A stretch of 44,708 bases of DNA from the NCBI GenBank assembly GCA_035690725.1, contig DASSKF010000128.1, positions 1 through 44,708 on the forward strand. The letters run 5' to 3'. The notes below the pieces were generated by a model. The model saw only the letters and a list, made by a program, of their open reading frames with translations. It made no database searches and was not told where the DNA came from. Positions within the stretch are counted from its first letter, which is position 1. Every line of letters begins with the position of its first letter. Source of the stretch: DASSKF01 sp035690725 (GTDB taxonomy: Bacteria > Actinomycetota > Actinomycetes > Actinomycetales > Dermatophilaceae). The translations under genes and the position numbers were made by a program. Positions 8,067-16,065 of this stretch are shown in pieces.

Positions 8067-9022
8067 GCCGCTCCTGGTGGGGTCCGGTGCGCGCCGCGAT
8101 CGGTCTGGGGATCCTCGCGGTCCTGCTGTGGCGGCTGGGGACCCGGCCGTTCGTCGAGGGGCTGCGCACCATCGACGGCCCGGTGCTGGTGGCCGCCCTC
8201 GGCATCACCGTGGTCACGACCGTGTGCAGCGCGTGGCGGTGGTCCGTGGTGGCCGGCGGCCTCGGGATGCGGCTGCCGCTGCCCACTGCCGTCGCGGCGT
8301 ACTACCGGTCGCAGTTCCTCAACACCGTGCTGCCGGGCGGCGTCCTCGGCGACGTGGACCGCGGGCTGAGGCACGGGCGCGCTGCCGGCGACCGCGGCCG
8401 CGGCCTGCGCGCCGTGGTCCTCGAGCGCTCCGCGGGGCAGGTGCTGCAGGTCGCCGTCACCCTGCTCGTGCTGGTCCTGCTGCCCTCGCCCCTGGGCCGA
8501 CCCGGCACGCTGGTCGCGCTCAGCGCCACCGCTGCGGTCGCGGTGGTGATGCTGCTCGCGGCCGTCGTCGTGCTGCGCCACCCCCGGCTGCGCGGGCTCG
8601 GGTCGGCCGGCTCGGACCTGCGTCGCGGGCTGCTGCAGCGGCGGCTGTGGCCGCGGGTCACGATCGCCTCCGCGCTCGTGGTCGCCGGGCACGCGGCCAC
8701 CTTCCTGCTGGCGGCCCGCGTCGTCGGCGTCACCAGCCCCACGCTGGTGCTGGGCCCCCTGGCGCTGCTCGTGCTGCTGGCGATGGGGCTCCCGACCAAC
8801 ATCGCGGGCTGGGGCCCGCGGGAGGGCGCCGCGGCCTGGGTGTTCGGCGCCGCCGGCGTGGGCGCGGACCGGGGCGTCGCCGTGGCGGTCGCCTACGGCG
8901 TCATGGTCGTCGTCGCCGTCCTGCCCGGGGCCGTGCTGCTCCTCGTGGACCGGTGGCCCCGGTCCCGGCGACGCGTCCCCGAGGCGGTCGACGTGCTGCC
9001 CGCGGAGAGCCGCGCCCGATGA
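8063..9022 (+). CDS. flippase-like membrane protein (lysylphosphatidylglycerol synthase TM-region / UPF0104 family)
   Basis: A 319-aa polytopic membrane protein with about eight helices. Family-type segments include YYRSQFLNTVLPGGVLGDV near residues 75-93, the ERSAGQ segment near 128-133 and the LPTNIAGWGPREG segment near 245-257, which match the membrane region of lysylphosphatidylglycerol synthases and related flippase-like proteins. The cytosolic aminoacyl-transferase domain is absent. Starts at a GTG overlapping the upstream stop and ends in an ATGA overlap with the dehydrogenase gene. In this setting it may move a lipid-linked intermediate across the membrane; that role is inference. Confidence 0.8.
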   Translation: MSRSWWGPVRAAIGLGILAVLLWRLGTRPFVEGLRTIDGPVLVAALGITVVTTVCSAWRWSVVAGGLGMRLPLPTAVAAYYRSQFLNTVLPGGVLGDVDRGLRHGRAAGDRGRGLRAVVLERSAGQVLQVAVTLLVLVLLPSPLGRPGTLVALSATAAVAVVMLLAAVVVLRHPRLRGLGSAGSDLRRGLLQRRLWPRVTIASALVVAGHAATFLLAARVVGVTSPTLVLGPLALLVLLAMGLPTNIAGWGPREGAAAWVFGAAGVGADRGVAVAVAYGVMVVVAVLPGAVLLLVDRWPRSRRRVPEAVDVLPAESRAR

Positions 9023-9996
9023 GCGGCCCGGGCTGCGCCACCGCGTACTGGACCGTCGCGCCCGGCCGCGGCGAGCTGCGCGAGGAACCCCTGCCCGAGC
9101 CGGGGGCCGGCGAGGCGCTCGTGCGCGCGCTGCACTCCGGGATCAGCCGGGGCACCGAGCTGCTCGTGCACCGCGGGGCGGTCCCGGCGGCGGTCGCCGA
9201 CCGGATGCGCGCCCCGTTCCAGGAGGGCACCCCGCCGGGGCCGGTGAAGTACGGCTACCTCTCCGTCGGGCTGGTCGAGCAAGGACCCCGCGAACTGCTC
9301 GGCCGTCCGGTGTTCTGCCTCTTCCCCCACCAGGACCGGTATGTCGTGCCGGCAGTCGCGCTCACCCCTCTCCCGCCCGGTGTCCCCGCCCGTCGGGCGG
9401 TGCTGGCCGGCACGGTCGAGACGGCCGTCAACGCGCTCTGGGACGCCGCCCCCCGGCTCGGCGACCGCGTGGCGGTGGTGGGGGCGGGAATGGTCGGGTG
9501 TGCCGTCGCCGCCCTCCTGCGCAGCTTTCCCCTGCAGCGGCTGCAGCTCGTGGACGTCGACCCGGGTCGGCGGTCCGTCGCCGACACCCTGGGCGTCGAC
9601 TTCGTGGAACCGGCCGACGCCGTGGTCGAGTGCGACCTCGTTCTCCACGCCTCCGGCTCCTCCGCCGGGCTGGCCCGCAGCCTCGAGCTGCTCGGCGACG
9701 AGGGTGAGGTGATCGAGCTGTCCTGGTACGGCACCCGCGACGTGAGCGTGCCCCTCGGCGCGGCGTTCCACGCCCGTCGCCTGGCCGTCCGCGCCAGCCA
9801 GGTCGGACAGGTTGCGGCCGCACGCCGGGCACGACGCACCCACGCCGACCGCCTCGGCCTCGCCCTGGAGCTGCTGCGCGACGACGCGTTCGACGCGCTG
9901 CTCACCGGCGCCAGCCCGTTCGCCGAGCTCCCCGGCACGATGGCCCGCCTCGCCTCCGGCCAGCTGCGGGCCCTGTGCCACGTCGTCGACTACTGA
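9019..9996 (+). CDS. medium-chain dehydrogenase/reductase, BchC-like
   Basis: A 325-aa MDR-superfamily oxidoreductase with an N-terminal GroES-like half and a nucleotide-binding half carrying VVGAGMVGCAVAALL near residues 153-167. The usual catalytic zinc Cys of alcohol dehydrogenases is replaced: the segment reads HSGISRGTE, the pattern I associate with BchC-type dehydrogenases, so zinc dependence is doubtful. The dinucleotide fold suggests NAD(P)H-linked oxidation or reduction of a side-chain alcohol or ketone. It overlaps the upstream gene (ATGA) and lies 12 nt before the pterin-synthase-like gene, with an AGGAGG ribosome site between them. Confidence 0.8.
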   Translation: MSGPGCATAYWTVAPGRGELREEPLPEPGAGEALVRALHSGISRGTELLVHRGAVPAAVADRMRAPFQEGTPPGPVKYGYLSVGLVEQGPRELLGRPVFCLFPHQDRYVVPAVALTPLPPGVPARRAVLAGTVETAVNALWDAAPRLGDRVAVVGAGMVGCAVAALLRSFPLQRLQLVDVDPGRRSVADTLGVDFVEPADAVVECDLVLHASGSSAGLARSLELLGDEGEVIELSWYGTRDVSVPLGAAFHARRLAVRASQVGQVAAARRARRTHADRLGLALELLRDDAFDALLTGASPFAELPGTMARLASGQLRALCHVVDY

Positions 9997-10008
9997 AGGA
10001 GGACGGCC

Positions 10009-10386
10009 ATGTACTCCGTCACGGTGCGGGACCACGTGCTGGTCGCGCACAGCCTGCCCCGGCCGCTCTTCGGCCCGGCCCAGTCGCTGCACGGCGCCAC
10101 CTATGTCGTGGAGGCCACCTTCCGCCGGGACCAGCTCACCGCCGACGGCGTCGTGGTGGACATCGGCGCGGCCCTCAGCGCCCTCGGCGACGTGCTCGAC
10201 CCGCTGCGCTACCGCAACTTGGACGAGCACCCCGACTTCGCCGGCGTCCTCACCTCCACCGAGGTGCTGGCCGGCTGGGTGGGCGAGCGCCTGGCCCGGT
10301 CCGACGCCGCCGCCGGAATGGACGGGATCGAGGTGACGCTGCGCGAGTCACCCGAGGCGTGGGTCACCTACCGCTCCGGCCGATGA
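10009..10386 (+). CDS. 6-carboxytetrahydropterin synthase (QueD/PTPS)-fold protein with altered active site
   Basis: A 125-aa T-fold protein of the QueD/6-pyruvoyltetrahydropterin synthase family. Recognisable pieces are VLVAHSLP (zinc ligand His14), SLHGATY (second zinc ligand His28), VVDIG, LTSTEVL and the pterin-anchoring Glu113 in LRESPE. Against the QueD pattern CxxxHGH, the catalytic Cys is Ala24 and the third zinc His is Ala30; the catalytic His of the LDH motif also appears replaced (LDPLRYRN). The pterin-binding Glu is kept. It may therefore bind a pterin or pyrimidine without doing standard PTPS chemistry. Good AGGAGG site upstream; the stop overlaps the glycosyltransferase start (ATGA). 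Confidence 0.8.
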   Translation: MYSVTVRDHVLVAHSLPRPLFGPAQSLHGATYVVEATFRRDQLTADGVVVDIGAALSALGDVLDPLRYRNLDEHPDFAGVLTSTEVLAGWVGERLARSDAAAGMDGIEVTLRESPEAWVTYRSGR

Positions 10387-11372
10387 GGATCCGCCTGGTC
10401 GTTCCCGCGGACGTGGACGAGCCGACCGGCGGGAACCACTACGACCTCGCCCTTGCCGACGCCCTGCACTCCGCGGGCGACACGGTCCAGGTGCGCCGCT
10501 GCGGGCCGGCCGCCCTCGACACGGTCCTCGCCGAGCCGTGGGCCGGACCCATCATCGTCGACGGGCTGCTCGCCTGCCCGCGACCCGAGGCCGTCGCGTC
10601 GTCCGGCGCCGCTGTCCTCGTGCACATGCCGCTGGCCCTCGAGACCGGTCTGCCCGCCGACCGCCGGGATGAGCTCGACCGGCTCGAGCGGGAGGCGTTG
10701 CGGCGGGCGCGCGTCGTCATCGCCACCAGCTGCTGGTCGGCGCACCACCTCCTCCGGCACCACGGCCTGCCCGGCGTCGCCGTGGCCCGTCCCGGCGCCG
10801 AACCTGCCGCGACGACAACGGGGTCGGACCCGCCGCTGCTGCTGCACGTCGCGGCACTGCTCCCGCACAAGGACCAGCTGGGGGTCGTCGCCGCACTCTC
10901 CCGGCTGCGCGACCTGCCCTGGCAGGCCCGGCTGGCCGGCTCCCTCGACCGCGACCGCGGGTATGCCGCGGCCGTCGCCGCCGCCGTCCGCCGCGCCGGC
11001 CTGCACGATCGGGTCGAGCTCCTCGGCACCGTGCTGCGCGAGCGCGCTTGGGAGAGTGTCGATCTCGCGCTGCTGCCCTCCCGCGTCGAGACCTACGGGA
11101 TGGTGGTCAGCGAGGCGCTGGCACACGGCATACCGTCGGTCGTGACGCCGGGAGGTGCCGCGGAGGCGCTCGGGGCGACCGCGGACGGCCGGCGCCCCGG
11201 TGTGGTCGTCCCCGCCGGCGACCCGAAGTCTCTGGCTGCGGCGCTGCGCCGGTGGCTGACCGACTCGGCTCACCGGGAGGGCCTGCGTGCCGCCGCCATG
11301 GAGCGGCGGGACGCCCTCACGGGCTGGGACGTCACGGCCCGGCAGGTGCGACGAGCGCTGAGTCGCGCCTGA
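10383..11372 (+). CDS. glycosyltransferase, GT4-type
   Basis: A 329-aa GT-B-fold glycosyltransferase. The N-terminus MRIRLVVPAD with a glycine-rich GGNHYD loop and the C-terminal LPSRVETYGMVVSEALAHG segment (the E-x7-E nucleotide-sugar motif of retaining GT4 enzymes) are diagnostic. The segment LLHVAALLPHKDQLG is the usual start of the C-terminal Rossmann half. It is last in the rightward operon and its 3' end overlaps the convergent GTP cyclohydrolase fusion gene by 41 nt. Donor and acceptor are unknown; a glycosylated pterin-like product is the contextual guess. Confidence 0.8.
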   Translation: MRIRLVVPADVDEPTGGNHYDLALADALHSAGDTVQVRRCGPAALDTVLAEPWAGPIIVDGLLACPRPEAVASSGAAVLVHMPLALETGLPADRRDELDRLEREALRRARVVIATSCWSAHHLLRHHGLPGVAVARPGAEPAATTTGSDPPLLLHVAALLPHKDQLGVVAALSRLRDLPWQARLAGSLDRDRGYAAAVAAAVRRAGLHDRVELLGTVLRERAWESVDLALLPSRVETYGMVVSEALAHGIPSVVTPGGAAEALGATADGRRPGVVVPAGDPKSLAAALRRWLTDSAHREGLRAAAMERRDALTGWDVTARQVRRALSRA

Positions 11373-12723
11373 CTGCTGCGGCCGCGGTCCGCGCCGCCGC
11401 CAGGTCCAGCTCCACGCAGGTGTCCTCACCGAGGAGGAAGCGCCGCGAGGGGGCCCGCAGCGCGTCGGCGAGCCGGTCCCGTCCGAAGAACCGCAGGCCG
11501 GGGACGCCGTCCCCGACGAGCAGTGGCGCGGTCGTCACGAGCAGCCGGTCCAGCAGCCCGGCCGCCAGGAAGCGGGACACGGTCGCGCCGCCACCCTCCA
11601 CGAGGAGCCGGCCCAGGCCCCGGTCCGCCAGCGCGGCAACCACGTCGGCCGGCGCGAACCCGCGATCCGGACCGGTCCGCGGCAGCTGCAGCACCTCGAC
11701 GTGGGCAGGCAGCCGTGCCGGTCGCTCCACGTCGTCGGCCACCACCCAGACCGTGCAGGCGTCCGGGACCGCGAGCACGTGCGTGGAGAGGGGCGTTCGG
11801 CCGTTCGGGTCGAGCACCACCCGGACCGGGTCGTCCCCGGGCACGGCGCGCACGGTCAGCCGGCAGTCGTCGGCCAGCACGGTGCGCACCCCGACGACGA
11901 CGGCGTCGACCAGGGCGCGGAGCCGGTGCAGGTGGGTCCGGTCCGCCTCGCCCGTCACGAAGCACGCGTCGCCGGAGCGGGACGCCGTGAAGCCGTCCAG
12001 GCTCTGCCCCAGCTGGGCGAGGACGAGCCGCGGCCCGGCGACCACGAGGGGTCCGTAGCGCCGGGCCAGCTCCCCCGAGACCGGCACCTCCCCCTCGAGC
12101 AGCTCGTCCCACCCGTCGTCGGGGACGGCGTCGTGGCCCATCCGCTCGTGCTTGGCCCGCAGGTATGCCCGGTTGCCCTCGTGGACGGGCACGTTCAGTC
12201 CCCGGCGCGCGACCTTGATGCCCTCGGCGACCAGTGCCGCCTCCTTGGCCGGGTTGGAGGACAGCAGCCGCACGGCACGGACCCCGAGGTCGGTCAGGAT
12301 CGCCGCGGCCGCGCCGTACTCGCGGGCGTCCGCCGGGGCCCCGAGCGCGAGGTTCGCCTCGACCGTGTCCAGGCCGCGGTCCTGCAGGGCGTAGGCCCGC
12401 AGCTTCTCCGCCAGCCCGATCCCCCGCCCCTCGTGCCCGCGCAGGTAGACGACCGCGCCGCGGCCTTCCCCGGCGATGGCGGCCAGCGCGGCCTCCAGCT
12501 GCTCCCGGCAGTCGCAGCGCACCGACCCCAGCGACTCCGCCGTCACGCACTCCGAGTGCAGCCGCACCAGCGGCGGCGTCGCGCCCTCGCCGGTGCCGAG
12601 CTCGCCGAGGGCGAGGACGACGTGGTCGTGCCCGGTGTGCTCGTCGTGGTACGCGCGCACCGCGAAGTCCCCGTGCCCCGTGGGCAGGTGCGTGCTGGCG
12701 ACGTGGGTGACCCTGGCCGGCAT
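11332..12723 (-). CDS. GTP cyclohydrolase II fused to RibD-type reductase domain
   Basis: A 463-aa fusion. Residues 1-200 are GTP cyclohydrolase II: zinc ligands Cys59, Cys70 and Cys72 (HSECVTA...VRCDC), the GTP-binding YLRGHEGRGIGL loop, and Tyr111 in LRAYALQD, the position equivalent to E. coli RibA Tyr105. Residues about 235-460 are a RibD_C/dihydrofolate-reductase-like domain (LAQLGQSLDGFTA, VGVRTVLADD, LLVEGGGATV). No deaminase domain and no DHBP synthase domain are present, unlike usual RibBA or RibD proteins. The likely product is a reduced (ribityl) 2,5-diaminopyrimidinone phosphate that keeps its 2-amino group. The start ATG at 12723 is the first Met in frame. Confidence 0.85.
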   Translation of the reverse strand: MPARVTHVASTHLPTGHGDFAVRAYHDEHTGHDHVVLALGELGTGEGATPPLVRLHSECVTAESLGSVRCDCREQLEAALAAIAGEGRGAVVYLRGHEGRGIGLAEKLRAYALQDRGLDTVEANLALGAPADAREYGAAAAILTDLGVRAVRLLSSNPAKEAALVAEGIKVARRGLNVPVHEGNRAYLRAKHERMGHDAVPDDGWDELLEGEVPVSGELARRYGPLVVAGPRLVLAQLGQSLDGFTASRSGDACFVTGEADRTHLHRLRALVDAVVVGVRTVLADDCRLTVRAVPGDDPVRVVLDPNGRTPLSTHVLAVPDACTVWVVADDVERPARLPAHVEVLQLPRTGPDRGFAPADVVAALADRGLGRLLVEGGGATVSRFLAAGLLDRLLVTTAPLLVGDGVPGLRFFGRDRLADALRAPSRRFLLGEDTCVELDLAAARTAAAAVRRDSALVAPAGP

Positions 12724-12773
12724 ACCTCGTGCACGGCTGTCGGCGCCGTCCGGTTCACCGGCCCGTGCACACG

Positions 12774-12808
12774 CCTCGGTCCGGGAGCCGTCGGCTCCCG
12801 GACCGAGG
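12774..12808 (-). terminator. strong hairpin terminator
   Basis: Perfect 16-bp inverted repeat (left arm CCTCGGTCCGGGAGCC) with a 3-nt loop, placed 17 nt after the stop of the leftward permease gene at 12826. No U-tract follows, as is common in high-GC actinobacteria. It would separate permease transcription from the GTP cyclohydrolase fusion gene downstream on the same strand. Confidence 0.8.
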
Positions 12809-12825
12809 ACGTCCCGCGGCCGGCC

Positions 12826-14481
12826 CTACCCGAGGATGAGCACCGACAGGACCGTCGCGACGACCAGTCCGCTCACCACCGGGATGAAGCACTTCCGGGC
12901 GAGCTCGAGGACGTTGACCCGGGCGAAACCGGCGACGGCGATCAGGGAGGACCAGGCGACCAGGGTCCCGCCACCCGACCAGATGTTGCCCATCTGCCCG
13001 ATCGCGGCCAGGGTCTCCGGGCTGACGCTGGTGACCTGGCCGAGGCTCCCGGCGAGCGAGCCGGTCAGCGGCAGGCCGGAGAAGCCCGAGCCCTCCAGCC
13101 CGGCCACCATGCCGATGATGAGGATGCCGAAGGCCGTGATCATCGAGTTGTGCGGGATGGCGCTCTGGCCGTGCAGGACCAGGTCGAACAGCAGCGCCGG
13201 GCCGGCCGGGCTCCCGTCCGCGTGCGGCGCGATGCCGAGGATGTCGCCGGAGAAGTCGCCGTTGCCGATGAAGAAGAAGCCGGCGATCGGCAGGACGACA
13301 CCCATGGCACGGAACGCGAAGACCAGTCCGTCCACCACGTGCTCGGCGGACCGCTCGAGGAAGGTCGAGCGGCTCTCCGCGAGGGCCCCGAGGAAGATGG
13401 TGACCGCCGCGATGCCGCCCACGAGTGCGGCGGCGTCGCCACCCACGATGCCCTCGCCGCCACCGGTCATGCCGATCACCAGGTAGATGATGAGGAGCAG
13501 GTAGGCCAAGGGGACGAACACGGCGAACAGCGTGGCCACCCGGGGGTTGGCTGCCGCCGTGGCCTCGTCGCCGGCCAGGTCGCGGGCGTCGTCCGGAACG
13601 TCGTCTCCGGAGCCGGAGTGGCCTCCGGGGCGCTCGGCCTCGACGAGGGGGTGCTCCGCGACGGCGACCCCGGTCTGGGTGGAGTCCTCGCCCCCGCCGG
13701 ACTCGGTGGCCGCGACGGCGTGCGGCGTCCCGCGCAGCGCGGGCCCGTGGCCGATGGTCGGGGCGCCCTCGACGCTCGTGTCCTCCTTGACCTCGGCGAC
13801 CGTGTCCTCCTTCTCCCAGTCGGCGAGCAGCTGTGGAGAAGGCTTGCGCATCTGGCGGAACTCCAGCAGGTAGCCGATCGCGAGGGCGGTGCCGCCGACG
13901 ATGAGCGACATGATCATGGCGCGGTTGGCGACGACGTCCGCGCTGACACCGGCGGCCTTCGCCGACAGCCCGGGGGCCACCCGGATGATGAAGTCACTCG
14001 ACAGCGCCATCCCCTGGCCCGCGACGGCGATGGTGAAACCGACGGCGAGCGGGCGCAGTCCGGCGCCGATGGCGACGGGGATGAGGACGGCACCGATCAG
14101 CGGCACGGCCGGCGTCGGCCAGAAGAACAGCGAGATCAGGTAGGTGACGACGGCCAGGGTCCAGAAGGCGAGGTGGCCGTTGCGCATGAGTGGTCGGAAC
14201 GGTGCCACCATCCGTTTGTCGGCGCCGAGCGCGCGCAGCGCACCGAGCATCCCCGTCACGAGGGCGATGATCAGGAAGATGCTGAACAGTTCCTTCGCGG
14301 CGACCAGGCTGGCGTTGAAGACCGCGGCCAGGCCGCCGGCGAGGCTGTGCGTGAAGACGATGGCCGTGATCAGGGTGAACGTCACCGCAGGGACGATGAT
14401 GTTCTTGCGGAGGAGCATCGTGCCCAGGATGGCGATGATGCCCACGAGATAGACCCAGTGTGCCGCAGTGATTTCGTGCAT
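12826..14481 (-). CDS. large polytopic permease, family uncertain (paralogue A)
   Basis: A 551-aa membrane protein with about 11-13 helices in two halves, separated by a long hydrophilic, acidic segment (roughly residues 205-305, rich in Glu, Asp, Gly and Ser). Conserved-looking spots are FWPTPAVPL near 117, GQGMALSSDF near 155, SGFSGLPLTGSLAGSLG near 463 and the Trp-Ser-Gly-Gly-Gly loop near 499. The two-half layout with re-entrant-like Gly/Pro segments resembles ion-transporter-superfamily carriers of organic anions, but I cannot assign a family. It shares extended similarity with the permease at 16490. The ATG at 14481 has a GAGGAG ribosome site. Divergent from the MFS gene. Confidence 0.75.
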   Translation of the reverse strand: MHEITAAHWVYLVGIIAILGTMLLRKNIIVPAVTFTLITAIVFTHSLAGGLAAVFNASLVAAKELFSIFLIIALVTGMLGALRALGADKRMVAPFRPLMRNGHLAFWTLAVVTYLISLFFWPTPAVPLIGAVLIPVAIGAGLRPLAVGFTIAVAGQGMALSSDFIIRVAPGLSAKAAGVSADVVANRAMIMSLIVGGTALAIGYLLEFRQMRKPSPQLLADWEKEDTVAEVKEDTSVEGAPTIGHGPALRGTPHAVAATESGGGEDSTQTGVAVAEHPLVEAERPGGHSGSGDDVPDDARDLAGDEATAAANPRVATLFAVFVPLAYLLLIIYLVIGMTGGGEGIVGGDAAALVGGIAAVTIFLGALAESRSTFLERSAEHVVDGLVFAFRAMGVVLPIAGFFFIGNGDFSGDILGIAPHADGSPAGPALLFDLVLHGQSAIPHNSMITAFGILIIGMVAGLEGSGFSGLPLTGSLAGSLGQVTSVSPETLAAIGQMGNIWSGGGTLVAWSSLIAVAGFARVNVLELARKCFIPVVSGLVVATVLSVLILG

Positions 14482-14543
14482 GGGGACTCCTCGGGAAGCA
14501 GGCGGACGCTGTGCAGCCTCCCGCTCGCTTCCGGAGGAGGGCT

Positions 14544-14593
14544 AGGGAACAGGTGCACAGCGATTCGTGCTCCAGAATGTGCACGTGTTCCCT
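14544..14593. promoter_or_regulatory. long inverted repeat in divergent promoter region
   Basis: Arms 14544-14559 (AGGGAACAGGTGCACA) and 14578-14593 are reverse complements over 15 of 16 positions, separated by 18 nt. It lies between the leftward permease and the rightward MFS gene, where both promoters must be. The two half-sites are about three helical turns apart, fitting a dimer or tetramer of a regulator. The inner palindrome GTGCAC occurs in both arms. Confidence 0.6.
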
Positions 14594-14647
14594 GTCGCCG
14601 GGGGCGCCGCGACGACACAGTGCACGAGAGGCTTGCGAGGAGGGCGG

Positions 14648-16015
14648 ATGACGTTGGTGGGGAAGCGGGCGCCTGCCCCGGGCACGGTCGCCCAGGTCTC
14701 GCTGCTCACGGTCACCGTCCTCGGGACGATGTCCAACAACATCATCAACGTGCCGCTCCGGTCCATCGCGGTCGACCTCGACGCGCGGGTCGGCGCGGCG
14801 GTGCTCTGCGTCATCGCCTTCAGCCTGTTCCTGGCGGTGGCCATGCCGATCACCGGCTGGCTCGGCGACCGCTTCGGCCGCAAGCAGGTGCTCTGCAGCG
14901 CGATCGCCCTGATGGGCATGGGGCAGGTCGCCGCCGCGCTGGCTCCCACCCTCCCGTTCCTGGTGGGCACCCGGGCTCTGCAGGGGCTGGGCTGCTCGGC
15001 GATCCCCCCGATCGTCATGGGCCTGCTGGTCTGGATGTCACCCGGGCAGCACAGCCGGATGATGGGCGCCTGGGCAGCAGCGAACGGCATCGGCCAGGCC
15101 GCCGGTCCGCCCATCGGCGGCGTGGTCAGCGACTTCGTCGGGTGGCGATCCATCTTCGTGATGATGGCGGTGGCGTCCTTCGTCGTGCTCGCCATCATCC
15201 TGCGGCAGGTGCCGGCGGCCCCCGCGCGGCACGCCCGGATCCACCTGCCGGGAGCGTTCCTGCTCACCTCCGGGGTCGGCCTGGTCCTGGCGGGCGCGAG
15301 CGCCGTGTCCCAACCGTCGGTCCCCTACCGCATCGACGCCCTGGTCGGCGGACTGGGCGTGGCCCTCCTGGTGGGGTTCGTCCTCGTCTCCCGCGGCAAC
15401 GCGGGGGCCCTCATCCCCCTGCGGCACGTCGTCGAGGTGCGCTTCGCCCGCAGCGCGGTGGCAGCGTTCGCCCAGATGTTCACCCTCGGCACCGCCCTGG
15501 TGGCCTTCCCCCTCTTCCTCACCGGCCCCCTGGAGCTGTCCGGCAGCACCGCGGGAATCCTGTTCTTCGTGCTCCCCGTCACGATGGCGTTCATGGCACC
15601 CCTGGTGGGACGGATGGCGGAGTGGTGGCGGCCCCGACCGGTGCTGCGCGGCGGGCTGCTCCTCGTCGTGCTCGCCACCACCGGCTCGGCGTTCGCCACG
15701 ACGGCGGACTCCCCCTCGCTCGCCCTCACCTGCCTGCTGCTGCTGGCACTCGGGGTCGGCATGTCGATGGTGCAGACACCGGCGGCCACGGGGGCCACGC
15801 GCTCCCCCGCGGGCGCCTACGGATCGGCCCTGGGCCTGTTCAACCTGCTCCGGTTCTCCGGCTCCACCACGGGAGCCGCGTGGGTGGCACTCTTGCTCCC
15901 CACCGGTCGGGACTTCATCATGTATCTCGGCTGTGCCGTCGTGGCCGCCGTGGCCCTCGGGCTCAGCTTTGCCGGTCCCAGTCCCGGCCCCGCTCCTGCG
16001 TCTCGTATGCCGTAG
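14648..16015 (+). CDS. MFS transporter, DHA2-like drug/metabolite exporter
   Basis: A 455-aa major facilitator with 12-14 helices. Motif A is GWLGDRFGRKQV near residues 75-86 and the antiporter motif C region is GIGQAAGPPIGGVVSD near 148-163, as in proton-driven drug exporters. I chose the ATG at 14648 because AGGAGG lies 5 nt upstream; the open frame extends 81 nt further into the promoter inverted repeat, which argues against the longer form. It is followed 50 nt later by the MpsC-like gene on the same strand. The substrate is unknown; regulation is probably through the 14544-14593 repeat. Confidence 0.85.
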   Translation: MTLVGKRAPAPGTVAQVSLLTVTVLGTMSNNIINVPLRSIAVDLDARVGAAVLCVIAFSLFLAVAMPITGWLGDRFGRKQVLCSAIALMGMGQVAAALAPTLPFLVGTRALQGLGCSAIPPIVMGLLVWMSPGQHSRMMGAWAAANGIGQAAGPPIGGVVSDFVGWRSIFVMMAVASFVVLAIILRQVPAAPARHARIHLPGAFLLTSGVGLVLAGASAVSQPSVPYRIDALVGGLGVALLVGFVLVSRGNAGALIPLRHVVEVRFARSAVAAFAQMFTLGTALVAFPLFLTGPLELSGSTAGILFFVLPVTMAFMAPLVGRMAEWWRPRPVLRGGLLLVVLATTGSAFATTADSPSLALTCLLLLALGVGMSMVQTPAATGATRSPAGAYGSALGLFNLLRFSGSTTGAAWVALLLPTGRDFIMYLGCAVVAAVALGLSFAGPSPGPAPASRMP

Positions 16016-16065
16016 CGGGCCGGCAGGAGCCCGGTCCCTTGGCTCACCACGTGGAGGACGAGTTG

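Noticed and set aside
12826..14481. Assignment of the large permeases to GntP or lactate permease families
   Set aside because: Some local resemblance in Gly-rich loops, but I cannot see decisive family motifs, so the family is left open.
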